Source of the DNA: CALJEL01 sp041082235
Lineage (GTDB): Bacteria; Nitrospirota; Thermodesulfovibrionia; Thermodesulfovibrionales; CALJEL01
Assembly: GCA_041082235.1 (NCBI GenBank)
Contig: JBDOIG010000146.1
Location: forward strand, 1-19,133
Length of the DNA: 19,133 nucleotides
Direction: 5' to 3'
Of this stretch, positions 7,307-14,763 are shown one piece after another; position 1 is the stretch's first letter; each line of letters starts with the position of its first letter. The translations under genes were made by a program, and so were the position numbers. The notes under the pieces are model-generated. The model worked only from the letters and a program-made list of their open reading frames with translations, was not told the DNA's origin and searched no databases.

Positions 7307-8643
7307 GGATATTCTTTTCAGGGATAGGTGGAAGTGGTGTATCTGCCATTGCAGGGTTTATGGCAGAAAAGGGGCATGATGTATGGGGTTCAGACAGGGC
7401 CTTTGACAGTAACTCAGAACATCCAGTCCTTAAACTCCTCAGGAATAAAAATATAAAGATCGTCCCTCAGGATGGAAGCACCTTGGATAATTCCTTTGAC
7501 CTTGCTGTTTTCAGTACAGCAGTTGAGAAGACAAATCCAGAGTATGAAAGGGCATTGAGTTATAAGATACCTCTGAAGACAAGACCTGAGTTTCTCATAG
7601 GGCTCTCAAGGGAATTCAGCACCATGGCAGTTGCAGGTACAAGTGGAAAATCAACCACATCAGGTATGGTTGCCTTTTTAATGGATAACCTTGGAATGAA
7701 ACCAAATTTCATAGGTGGGGGAAGGGTAAAGAATTTCAAAGAAAGAAATGGACTTGGCAATTACCTTTCTGGTAAAGGCAGTATCCTTGTGATTGAGGCC
7801 TGTGAGTCAGATGGAACCATTGTCAATTACAGGCCAGCGAATCTTATTATTCTTAATTTAGAGCTTGATCATCACACCATAGATGTTACAGCAGGACTCT
7901 TTCAGAAGATAGTTGATAATACCTCTAATAAAGTTATAATCAACGCTGATGATGAGAATCTCAAAAGGCTCAGTATAAAAGAGCCTGTCTCATTTTCAAT
8001 TAACTCATCTGCCTACTATAAACCTGATGAGATTAGATTATATCCACTGAGCACAGAATTCCTTTTAAGAGGCATAAGATTTAAATTATCAATCCCCGGG
8101 GTGCACAATCTCTATAATGCCCTTGCCTCCATAGCCCTTCTTTCAGAGATGGGAGCCTCACTGAAGGAGCTCAGTGAGGTCCTTCCTGAATTCAATGGAA
8201 TAGAGAGGCGTTTTGATATTGTTCTTAATAGCGGAGAAAAACTCGTTATTGATGACTATGCCCATAATCCCCACAAGATAGGTTTTTTGATAGATACAGT
8301 AAAGAGATTCAGGGAGTCTGTGTGCTTCATATTCCAGCCACATGGCTATGGACCAACAAGGCTCATGAAGGATGGATATATTAAAGTCTTTTCAGAATCA
8401 CTTTCAGATAGAGACCACCTTATCATTCTTCCCATATATTATTCTGGAGGCACGGTTCAGAAGGACATATCAAGCCATGACCTTGCCTGTGCTATCAGGG
8501 ATAATGGAAGGTCTGTTGAGGTTCTTGAAGACAGAAAAGAGATACTGAGCAGGCTTGATAAATGGGATACCTTTGTGATCTTCGGAGCAAGGGATGAAAG
8601 CCTTTCTTTTTTTGCAAGAGAAATTGCAGAGACACTGAAATGA
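7303..8643 (+). CDS. MurC/Mpl-like Mur ligase, non-canonical
   Basis: 446 residues, three-domain Mur ligase. The N-terminal Rossmann motif is GIGGSGVSAIA (7-17). The ATP loop is GTSGKST (112-118, Lys116) where MurC and Mpl usually have GTHGKTT. The central acidic motif is EACESDG (165-171), then LELDHHTID (187-194). Next are HNLYNALAS, DDYAHNP (near 314-321) and FQPHGYGPTR (near 342). The order matches UDP-MurNAc ligases of the MurC/Mpl branch, which join an amino acid or peptide to a muramic carboxylate. MurC is normally in the division gene cluster; this one overlaps an amino-acid ABC ATPase by 4 nt. It may be the recycling ligase Mpl, a second MurC, or an amide ligase for another substrate taken up by the transporter. 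The family call is firm and the substrate is open. Confidence 0.85.
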   Translation: MRIFFSGIGGSGVSAIAGFMAEKGHDVWGSDRAFDSNSEHPVLKLLRNKNIKIVPQDGSTLDNSFDLAVFSTAVEKTNPEYERALSYKIPLKTRPEFLIGLSREFSTMAVAGTSGKSTTSGMVAFLMDNLGMKPNFIGGGRVKNFKERNGLGNYLSGKGSILVIEACESDGTIVNYRPANLIILNLELDHHTIDVTAGLFQKIVDNTSNKVIINADDENLKRLSIKEPVSFSINSSAYYKPDEIRLYPLSTEFLLRGIRFKLSIPGVHNLYNALASIALLSEMGASLKELSEVLPEFNGIERRFDIVLNSGEKLVIDDYAHNPHKIGFLIDTVKRFRESVCFIFQPHGYGPTRLMKDGYIKVFSESLSDRDHLIILPIYYSGGTVQKDISSHDLACAIRDNGRSVEVLEDRKEILSRLDKWDTFVIFGARDESLSFFAREIAETLK

Positions 8644-8648
8644 TTATC

Positions 8649-9722
8649 TTATGGTCTTGAGACTTTAGGCCTGCCTTCCTTTTTTGCATATCTATATGTA
8701 AGGAAATGGAGCAGTACCTCCACTCTTTCAGCAAGCATCTGTGGTGATGGAGAGACCCCTTTATTAATATAATTTGCTGGTTCAAGGATGCTCATCTGTT
8801 TCCTGAGGTCTTCTGTAGCCTTCACCGCTGAAAAGAATACCACAGGAACCCTTTCTATACCATTTTTATCCTCAAGTGCCCTTATAGTCCGTACTGCTGT
8901 AAGGCCATCCATCTCTGGCATGTTGATATCAACAATTGCAAAATTAATACTGGCCCTTTCACTCATAAGCCTTGTATATTCAGCCACAAGCTCAAGACCA
9001 TTAGTCACTGCTATTACATTATCTGAAAGGGACTTCCTCAGGATAATTTCCTTAAGAAGGGTCCTTAAAAATTCTGAATCCTCTGCTATTATGGCATTGA
9101 TGGGAGTGCCTGACTGTTTTTCCTCTACCTTTATCTTGATAGCTTCTTTTTTAAAGGCAGTATCAATTACTTCCTTATCACTACCACCCTCAGGAAGATT
9201 TTTTGGAGGCCCTTCATTTTCTATCTTTTTGGCAGGCTTCTCAGTCTCTATTATATCTTTAGTTTCTACCTTTTCTTCAATCCGTGGCTCTATTTTTTTA
9301 TCTCTTTTATCCTCTATCCTGTCATCCTTAACTTCACTACTATCCCGAAAAATCTCTGATTTTTTGGGGACCTCCTCTTCCTTCTTTATCTCTTGCTCAA
9401 TTTTTTCTTCCTTGATATCAGCTTCAACCCTGCTGTTCTGTTTTTCCTCTTTAACCTCTACCCGTGCTTTTACTTCCTCATCAATCTTTTTCTTAACCTC
9501 TTGCTTCTCTTCAGCCTTTTCTTCCGCAACCTTTTTTTCTATTTTCTCTTCAATCTCTTCCTTAGCCTTAGCCTCAACCCCTTCTTCTCCCTCCTCCCAT
9601 AGTTTTAAAACCTCAAGGGTAAAACCACAGTATGAACAGACGTATTCCCTTTTCTGATCCCTCTCTACTATATAGTAGGGAACCTCTTCACCACAGCATA
9701 TGCAATATTTCTTATCCCCCAT
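8649..9722 (-). CDS. Zinc-ribbon/charged-linker/receiver-domain protein
   Basis: 357 residues with no output domain beyond the receiver. The N-terminal zinc ribbon has Cys7, Cys10, Cys29 and Cys32 (CICCG and CSYCG). A very Lys/Glu-rich, likely disordered or coiled linker follows (about 45-200). Residues 208-345 are a response-regulator receiver domain with Glu214/Asp215, phospho-acceptor Asp265 in IVDINMPEMDG, Ser298 and Lys321 in YINKG. It probably works as a phosphorylated adaptor in a chemotaxis-like or two-component route, with the ribbon binding a partner or nucleic acid. No kinase is nearby. It is convergent with the Mur ligase, with 5 nt between stops. No clear ribosome binding site precedes the ATG at 9722. 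The long plus-strand frame opposite it is a shadow of the repetitive linker. Confidence 0.85.
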   Translation of the reverse strand: MGDKKYCICCGEEVPYYIVERDQKREYVCSYCGFTLEVLKLWEEGEEGVEAKAKEEIEEKIEKKVAEEKAEEKQEVKKKIDEEVKARVEVKEEKQNSRVEADIKEEKIEQEIKKEEEVPKKSEIFRDSSEVKDDRIEDKRDKKIEPRIEEKVETKDIIETEKPAKKIENEGPPKNLPEGGSDKEVIDTAFKKEAIKIKVEEKQSGTPINAIIAEDSEFLRTLLKEIILRKSLSDNVIAVTNGLELVAEYTRLMSERASINFAIVDINMPEMDGLTAVRTIRALEDKNGIERVPVVFFSAVKATEDLRKQMSILEPANYINKGVSPSPQMLAERVEVLLHFLTYRYAKKEGRPKVSRP

Positions 9723-9785
9723 CTATTTTAAAGATACACTCTTGGCAGGATTTTTTCAAGCCCTTTGCATTTATTGGCGGTAAGT

Positions 9786-9815
9786 TTGACATTTTTAGAC
9801 TTGAATGGTTAGAAT
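9786..9815 (+). promoter_or_regulatory. Strong sigma-70-type promoter for tRNA-Ser and following genes
   Basis: A consensus TTGACA (9786-9791) is 18 nt from TAGAAT (9810-9815). Transcription would begin about 9822, 20 nt before the mature tRNA 5' end. It faces away from the receiver-domain gene and may drive tRNA-Ser, 4.5S RNA and dnaX together, since no terminator is seen between them. Confidence 0.75.
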
Positions 9816-9843
9816 TAATAAATTTTTAAAAATTTAAAATCAT

Positions 9844-9937
9844 GGAGAGGTGCCGGAGTGGCCGAACGGGCACGACTGGAAATCGTGTGTGGGGCCTAAA
9901 AGCTCCACCGTGGGTTCAAATCCCACCCTCTCCGCCA
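9844..9937 (+). tRNA. tRNA-Ser (anticodon GGA)
   Basis: The acceptor arm is GGAGAGG (9844-9850) with CCTCTCC (9927-9933), discriminator G and an encoded CCA (9935-9937). The anticodon stem CACGA (9871-9875) pairs with TCGTG (9883-9887). The loop CTGGAAA gives anticodon GGA (9878-9880), reading UCC/UCU serine codons. A long variable arm (TGTGGGGCCTAAAAGCTCCACC region) is typical of serine tRNAs, and the T loop GGTTCAAATCC is normal. Length 94. Confidence 0.97.
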
Positions 9938-10035
9938 TTGGTGGAACAGGACTTTCTGAATCAGTGGTTAAAAAATCAATGCCTCACGATAAACTACAGG
10001 GAGTTTCCGAAAGGGAGGTTGTACATATCTCCTTT

Positions 10036-10148
10036 TTCAACCAGGCAGCAGCCCTGCGCAACAGTCAGATACGAACCCCGTCAGGTCCGGAAGGAAGCAG
10101 CGGTAAGTATTATGGCTGTGTGCCGCAGTAAGTTGCTGCCTGGTTGAG
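10036..10148 (+). ncRNA. ffs: Signal recognition particle RNA (4.5S, small bacterial type)
   Basis: The closing helix pairs CAACCAGGCAGCA (10038-10050) with TGCTGCCTGGTTG (10134-10146). The universal domain IV core is present: GTCAGGTCCGGAAGGAAGCA (10079-10098), including the GGAA tetraloop and the asymmetric internal loop that binds Ffh. No Alu domain, so the short type. Ends are estimated from the terminal helix. It lies between tRNA-Ser and dnaX, a common placement. No separate promoter or terminator is obvious, so it may be processed from a longer transcript. Confidence 0.96.
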
Positions 10149-10165
10149 AGGGGAGAAAAAAGAAG

Positions 10166-11752
10166 ATGGCTTATCTTGTCCTTGCGAGGAAATGGAGGCC
10201 ACAGGTATTTGAGGATCTTGTTGGTCAACCTCATGTTATAAAAATATTAAAGAATGCTATTTCTCAAAAAAAGTTTTCACAGGCCTATATATTTTCAGGG
10301 CCACGGGGTGTGGGAAAGACTACCACTGCAAGGATCCTTGCAAAATCCCTTAACTGCGTACAGGGACCTACGCCTTCTCCCTGCGGGAGATGTGATTTCT
10401 GTGCTGGTATTGCTGAAGGTTCTTCTATGGATGTAATAGAGATAGATGGTGCATCAAATAACAGTGTGGATGATATAAGGGAGATAAGGGAGCGAGTGAG
10501 ATATGCACCGTCTGTTTCTGGAAAATATAAGGTCTATATTATAGATGAAGCCCATATGCTTACAGAGTCTGCCTTTAATGCCCTTCTGAAGACCATTGAG
10601 GAACCACCACCTCATACAATATTTGTCCTTGCTACCACTGCTTATAGAAAGATACCGGCAACAGTCCTGAGTAGGTGCCAGCATCTTGCCTTCAGAAGGA
10701 TACCAAGAGATGTGATAATGGAAAGACTCAAGTATATATGTAATATTGAAGGGATAAAGATAAGTGATGATGCCCTTGATGTTATTGCCCGTGCTGCTGA
10801 TGGAAGTATGAGGGATTCGCTTACAATACTTGACCAGGTCTCCTCATTTGCCGAGGAGATTACAGCTACTGATGTAGCCCAGCTTCTTGGAGTGAGTGAT
10901 TCAAATCTTGTCTCAGGCCTTGCAGGAGCTATCTTTGAAGGTGATCAGCACAGGATACTTTCTCTTGTCAGCGAAGCCTCAGAAAAGGGTCTTGACCTCA
11001 GGACACTCTATAAGGATCTTATCGTCTTTTTAAGAGATATACTCGTCCTTAAGACCTTTGAAAGATCAGGCAAAAAGATTGACAGGACTGTGTTTGAGCT
11101 CTCGCAGGAGGAAATTGATTATATGATGGGGCTTTCACCAAAGATATCAGAGGAAGAGCTCACACTGATGGTCAATGAACTCATCAGGTCTGAATATGAT
11201 ATCAGGAATGCCACCTTTCCGAGGATTGCCCTTGAGGTTAACCTTATCAGGCTGAGTCTTTTTAAACAGTTTTCTTCTGTGAGAGAGGTTCTTGATAAAT
11301 TAAAAGAGTTGAAGCCTGGTGAAATGTCTTCCCAGAGTGCAGAAAAAAAAGCAGATATTGAAGAAAAAACCTTAAGGGACTCGGAATCAAAAGGCTCAGA
11401 GAAAAAATTCTCAGCAGAGGATTTTTTAAGATTTATTGATGAGAAAAATCATGTCCTTGCATCAAAGCTCATGCATGCTCAGATTGAAATGAAAGGTGAA
11501 GTGGTTCAATTTAAATTTAATGGAGGCCATGCCTTTCTTGCAGGTATGCTCTCAGCAGAGGAAGATACTTTGAAGAGGGTTCTTGAAGAGTATCTCGGAA
11601 AACCTGTAAAGACAAAGATAATTGCCTCTGAAAAATCAGAAGGTATCGGCCTGAATAATTTTAAAAAAGAGGTTCTTTCAAGGCCAGAGGTAAGGGAGAT
11701 AATAGAGCTCTTTGACGGCTCTGTAATTGATATAAGAAAAAATAAGACTTAA
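10166..11752 (+). CDS. dnaX: DNA polymerase III tau/gamma subunit
   Basis: 528 residues, the clamp-loader ATPase that organises the replicase. AAA+ core: Walker A GPRGVGKTT (45-53), zinc module Cys64, Cys73, Cys76, Cys79, Walker B with DEAH (127-130), and the sensor/arginine-finger segment SRC (169-171). The collar domain reaches about residue 365. A charged linker follows, then a C-terminal domain (about 410-528) belonging to the full-length tau form. At codons 393-395 an A8 run could cause slippage and yield a ~398-residue gamma form (see the separate site). A GGGGAGA ribosome binding site lies about 10 nt before the ATG, 17 nt after the 4.5S RNA. Followed by ebfC and recR as in many bacteria. 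Confidence 0.96.
   Translation: MAYLVLARKWRPQVFEDLVGQPHVIKILKNAISQKKFSQAYIFSGPRGVGKTTTARILAKSLNCVQGPTPSPCGRCDFCAGIAEGSSMDVIEIDGASNNSVDDIREIRERVRYAPSVSGKYKVYIIDEAHMLTESAFNALLKTIEEPPPHTIFVLATTAYRKIPATVLSRCQHLAFRRIPRDVIMERLKYICNIEGIKISDDALDVIARAADGSMRDSLTILDQVSSFAEEITATDVAQLLGVSDSNLVSGLAGAIFEGDQHRILSLVSEASEKGLDLRTLYKDLIVFLRDILVLKTFERSGKKIDRTVFELSQEEIDYMMGLSPKISEEELTLMVNELIRSEYDIRNATFPRIALEVNLIRLSLFKQFSSVREVLDKLKELKPGEMSSQSAEKKADIEEKTLRDSESKGSEKKFSAEDFLRFIDEKNHVLASKLMHAQIEMKGEVVQFKFNGGHAFLAGMLSAEEDTLKRVLEEYLGKPVKTKIIASEKSEGIGLNNFKKEVLSRPEVREIIELFDGSVIDIRKNKT
11343..11361 (+). other. A8 slippery tract in dnaX with out-of-frame stop
   Basis: The reading frame is GAA AAA AAA GCA at codons 393-396, with eight A residues (11343-11350). 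A -1 ribosomal slip, or transcription adding one A, would read AGC AGA TAT TGA and stop at 11359-11361. The product would be about 398 residues, ending just after the collar domain as gamma does. Adding two A residues (or losing one) also meets a stop (TAA) within about nine codons. E. coli uses an A AAA AAG site and Thermus an A9 run at the same place in the gene. No firm downstream hairpin is seen, so transcriptional slippage is as likely as ribosomal. Confidence 0.6.
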
Positions 11753-11799
11753 AAGGGTCTGAATAGTTTGAACTGTTTGAACCCTCAAAGGAGGACAGG

Positions 11800-12141
11800 A
11801 TGTCAAAAAGGATAATTGGTGACCTCATGAAAGAGGTACAGAGGATTCAGTCAGAGATGGTTCGTGTTCAGGAAGAAGCCAAAACAAGGACAGTTGAGGC
11901 ATCTGCTGGTGGCGGGATGGTTGTAGCTGTGGCAAATGGAGCAGGAGAGATTGTCTCTATAAAGATTGAAAAGGATGTGGTGAACCCGGATGATGTGGAG
12001 ATGCTCCAGGACATGATTGTGGCAGCAGTGAATGAGGCCTTAAGAAGGGCACAGGAGATGGTTCAGGAGGAGATGGCAAAACTCACAGGTGGACTTAATA
12101 TCCCCAATCTCGGTGCCCTTGGAAATCTCTTTGGAAAATGA
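11800..12141 (+). CDS. ebfC: Nucleoid-associated protein, YbaB/EbfC family
   Basis: 113 residues. A helical N-terminus (SKRIIGDLMKEVQRIQSEMV) precedes the family core VEASAGGGMVVAVANGAGEIVSIKI and DVEMLQDMIVAAVNEALRRAQE, a Met/Gly-rich tail ending the protein. These dimeric DNA-binding proteins are almost always encoded between dnaX and recR. A strong AAAGGAGG lies 6 nt before the ATG. The 47-nt leader contains a direct repeat GTTTGAAC twice, of unknown meaning. The stop overlaps the recR start as ATGA. Confidence 0.96.
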   Translation: MSKRIIGDLMKEVQRIQSEMVRVQEEAKTRTVEASAGGGMVVAVANGAGEIVSIKIEKDVVNPDDVEMLQDMIVAAVNEALRRAQEMVQEEMAKLTGGLNIPNLGALGNLFGK

Positions 12142-12728
12142 GCAGGGGAATAATAGAGAACCTTATAGAAGAGCTCACAAAACTTCCTGGTATCGGAAGA
12201 AAGACTGCCCAGAGGCTTGCCTTTTACATCCTCAGTATGCCTGATGAGGAGGCAAAGTCAATTGGAAGGGCTATCATAGAGGTGAAGGAAAAGGCAAGGT
12301 TCTGCAGGGAGTGTTTTAATATTACAGATTCAGAACTCTGTGAGATATGCAGTGATCCCTCAAGGGATAGAAGAAAGCTTTGTGTGGTTGAGGAGCCAAG
12401 CAATATTTCTGTCATTGAAAGGACAGGTGTATTCAAAGGTCTCTATCATGTGCTTCTTGGTAATATCTCTCCCCTTGATGGAGGGAACACTGATAATGTA
12501 AAGCTCAAAGAGCTTCTTGAAAGGGTATCTCAGGGAGTAGATGAGGTCATAATTGCAACAAATCCGAATACAAGGGGTGAGCTCACTGCCCAGTATATAA
12601 GAGAACTGCTGAAGCCCTATCCTGTAAAGGTTACAAGGATAGCCTATGGATTACCAATGGGAAGTGATATTGAATTTGCTGATGAGGTTACTCTCGGGAA
12701 GGCGCTTGAGGGAAGAAGGGAGATTTAA
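12138..12728 (+). CDS. recR: Recombination mediator protein RecR
   Basis: 196 residues, the usual length. Order of domains: helix-hairpin-helix KLPGIGRKTAQRLAFYIL (15-32), zinc finger Cys56, Cys59, Cys68, Cys71 (CRECF, CEIC), then the Toprim domain starting at VVEEPSNI (Glu85) with LLGNISPLDG, and a C-terminal Walker-B-like part. It loads RecA at gaps together with RecO/RecF. Translationally coupled to ebfC by a 4-nt overlap. Its stop overlaps the stop of the opposing amidohydrolase gene by 4 nt. Confidence 0.97.
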   Translation: MSRGIIENLIEELTKLPGIGRKTAQRLAFYILSMPDEEAKSIGRAIIEVKEKARFCRECFNITDSELCEICSDPSRDRRKLCVVEEPSNISVIERTGVFKGLYHVLLGNISPLDGGNTDNVKLKELLERVSQGVDEVIIATNPNTRGELTAQYIRELLKPYPVKVTRIAYGLPMGSDIEFADEVTLGKALEGRREI

Positions 12729-14041
12729 GCAGCCTTTATCTTTTCCTGCCAGAGTCTTGCCTTTTTAAGAATCTTCCTTTCATCACCTGTCTTGAGCTCT
12801 CCCTGATTGAGAATCACCTTTCCATTAATCATCACTGTCTCTACATCAGAGGACTTCATAGCATAGACAATATGGGAATAGATGTCATATAGAGGTGTGA
12901 GATGGGGTCTATCAAGATTGCATATTATAAGGTCTGCTCTTTTGCCCTTCTCAATGCTGCCTGTAATATTGCCAAGACCGATAGATTCTGCTGCCCATCT
13001 TGTGGCCATCAGGAGGGCAGTCCGCGCATCAAGCACAGTAGGGTCTCCTGCCATTGCCTTATGGAGTTTTGCTGCCAAGGAGACCTCACTCAGGACATCA
13101 AGGTCATTATTACTTGCTGCACCATCAGTTCCAAAGGTTACCTTCACACCCTTTTTTAACATCAATGTTACAGGTGCTATACCAGAGGCAAGCTTGAGGT
13201 TACTTTCTATGCAGTGGGCCACAGAGGTACATTTTTCAGCCATCAGGTCTATCTCTTTATTATCAAGCCAAACAGCATGGGCTGCGATCACAGAGCTATC
13301 AAGGAATCCTATTGAATCAAGATATTCCACTGGTCGTTTGTTAAAATTCTTTATCGCCTCCTTTACTTCCCATTCTGTCTCTGAGAGATGGATGTGAACT
13401 GGAACATGATATCTTGAGGCAAGGGCTTTTGCCTTGAGAAGTGTTTCTCTACTGCAGGTATATATGGCATGAGGTGCAACAGCAGGCCTTATGTATTCAT
13501 CATCTTTCCATTTCAATATAAAGTCTTCAGCCTTTTTTAGATATTCATCAGGTCCGTTTCCACCAGGTGTTGGAAAATCAAGTATTCCAGGACTTATCAC
13601 AGCCCTGATTCCCATTTGTTTTGCAACCTCTGCGGTAGCATCTGAGAAGAAATACATGTCATTAAAGCAGATCACACCTGCCCTGAGCATCTCAAGACAG
13701 GCAAGCTCTGTGGCATCCCTGACGAATTCGCTGGATAGCCATCTTGCCTCTGCAGGCCATATGTGTTTTTCGAGCCATTCCTTCAATGGAAGGTCATCAG
13801 CGAGACCTCTGAAATAGACCATCGGTGCATGGGTATGGGTATTAATCAAACCGGGCATCACAAGACTCTGTGGACCACCAAGAACTGACCTTGCCTTGTA
13901 TTTTTTTGATAAATCCTCATATGAACCTGTATCAATAATGGTGCGGTCTTTTACAGCCACCGCACCATTTTTTAAGACATTAAGGCCACTATCTACTGTG
14001 ACAACAAATTCACCATGTATAATATAATCAATCTCTTGCAT
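12725..14041 (-). CDS. Amidohydrolase, MtaD/SAH-deaminase-like (COG0402 type)
   Basis: 438 residues, metal-dependent amidohydrolase. Metal ligands: His69 and His71 in INTHTHAPM, His218 in VHIHLSETEW with Glu221, His276 region (VAHCIESNLKLASG), and Asp306 in FGTDGAASNNDLD. This is the 5'-methylthioadenosine/S-adenosylhomocysteine deaminase pattern, but chlorohydrolase- and guanine-deaminase-like members look alike. The usual HNPxSN motif reads HCIESN here. The likely job is deamination of MTA, SAH or adenosine in salvage. No ribosome binding site precedes the ATG; instead an extended -10 (TGCTAAAAT) ends 6 nt before it, so the mRNA may start at the ATG itself. Convergent with recR, divergent from the toxin-antitoxin module. 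Confidence 0.88.
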   Translation of the reverse strand: MQEIDYIIHGEFVVTVDSGLNVLKNGAVAVKDRTIIDTGSYEDLSKKYKARSVLGGPQSLVMPGLINTHTHAPMVYFRGLADDLPLKEWLEKHIWPAEARWLSSEFVRDATELACLEMLRAGVICFNDMYFFSDATAEVAKQMGIRAVISPGILDFPTPGGNGPDEYLKKAEDFILKWKDDEYIRPAVAPHAIYTCSRETLLKAKALASRYHVPVHIHLSETEWEVKEAIKNFNKRPVEYLDSIGFLDSSVIAAHAVWLDNKEIDLMAEKCTSVAHCIESNLKLASGIAPVTLMLKKGVKVTFGTDGAASNNDLDVLSEVSLAAKLHKAMAGDPTVLDARTALLMATRWAAESIGLGNITGSIEKGKRADLIICNLDRPHLTPLYDIYSHIVYAMKSSDVETVMINGKVILNQGELKTGDERKILKKARLWQEKIKAA

Positions 14042-14047
14042 GGGTAT

Positions 14048-14066
14048 ATTTTAGCATATCTGCTAA
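14048..14066 (-). promoter_or_regulatory. Extended -10 and overlapping palindrome upstream of the amidohydrolase
   Basis: On the minus strand TGCTAAAAT (14056-14048) is an extended -10 element; the ATG follows after 6 nt (14047-14042). A palindrome with 6-bp arms, TTAGCA (14051-14056) and TGCTAA (14061-14066), spaced by 4 nt, overlaps the -10 and looks like an operator. It could be a repressor site or an autoregulated promoter; no regulator is identified. Confidence 0.5.
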
Positions 14067-14139
14067 TCCTTAGCCTTTAAAACCAAAACTTGTAATATAT
14101 ATCCTCTCACTTTGATTCAGCAGTTTATTAGGTGAAAAG

Positions 14140-14170
14140 TTGACATAATTAATAAAAATGTTAATAATAT
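14140..14170 (+). promoter_or_regulatory. Promoter of the abiE-type toxin-antitoxin genes
   Basis: A consensus TTGACA is at 14140-14145. The -10 is either TAATAT (14165-14170, spacer 19) or the overlapping AATAAT (14163-14168, spacer 17). The start point would be about 14176-14177, on the ATG of the antitoxin frame, leaving no leader. No ribosome binding site is found there. Confidence 0.6.
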
Positions 14171-14176
14171 GTTCTT

Positions 14177-14763
14177 ATGAGATATCCTGAGCTTCAATCA
14201 TTAAGGGAACGACTTTTTTTACCTCACGGGATGTTGCTGGGCTTCTTGGAATCAAAACCTCATCTGCTGTTGTATTATGTTCAAGATACGTTGATAATGG
14301 ACTTTTTGTAAGGCTTAAAAAAGACTTTTATATCCTGAAAGAGAGGTGGAGAGAAAATTCTCTTATAGATTTTTTTAAGATTTCCAATCTCCTTCAGGTG
14401 CCATCTTATATTTCGCTAATGACAGCCCTTTCCTTTTATGAAATAACCACTCAGGTACAGAGAGATTTTTTTGAATCTGTATGTATCAAAAGAACGGTAA
14501 AATATGAGTTTGATAACATTCGCTTCAATTTCTACAAATTAAAAAGAACGTTGTATTTTGACTTCATAAGACAAACCGATTTTTTTATAGCAACCAAAGA
14601 AAAGGCATTCCTTGATGCTGTATATCTTTATTCCATTGGTAAGTATCCATTTGACATAGATTCAATTGACCTGTCAAAACTTGATATTAAAATGATTAAA
14701 GGGCTTATAAAAAAATTTCCGGACAGGACTGTGAGAGTGGTGAAAGAGATATGCGGGATCTAA
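14177..14763 (+). pseudogene. AbiEi-like antitoxin, requires a -1 frameshift near its start
   Basis: From ATG 14177 the frame gives MRYPELQSLRERLFL and then diverges, stopping at 14309-14311 after 44 codons. The -1 frame continues from ACC at 14221 as TSRDVAGLLGIKTSS through 14763, which is the winged-helix N-terminus and body of an AbiEi-type antitoxin. The switch point is seven Ts (14214-14220) read CTT TTT TTA, a T-TTT-TTA heptamer in the correct phase. The joined protein would be 195 residues. The helical segment after the helix-turn-helix and the toxin just downstream (13-nt overlap) fit the family. In the long frame there is no ATG, GTG or TTG upstream until 14398, which would lose the DNA-binding part. 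It may be programmed, a mutation, or a homopolymer sequencing error. Confidence 0.75.

Noticed and set aside
8788..9657. 289-codon Ser/Phe-rich open frame on the plus strand
   Set aside because: It is the antisense reading of the Lys/Glu-rich linker and receiver domain of the minus-strand gene, which has clear domain motifs.
9842..10147. Two open frames of about 100 codons over the tRNA/4.5S region
   Set aside because: They run through a complete tRNA-Ser and a complete SRP RNA and have no protein-like features.
12882..13397. 171-codon open frame on the plus strand
   Set aside because: It is antisense to the amidohydrolase active-site region, and the composition is that of a shadow frame.
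14398..14763. GTG at 14398 as the start of the antitoxin
   Set aside because: It would remove the winged-helix part (14221-14397), which is clearly coding and in the same frame; no ribosome binding site is present.
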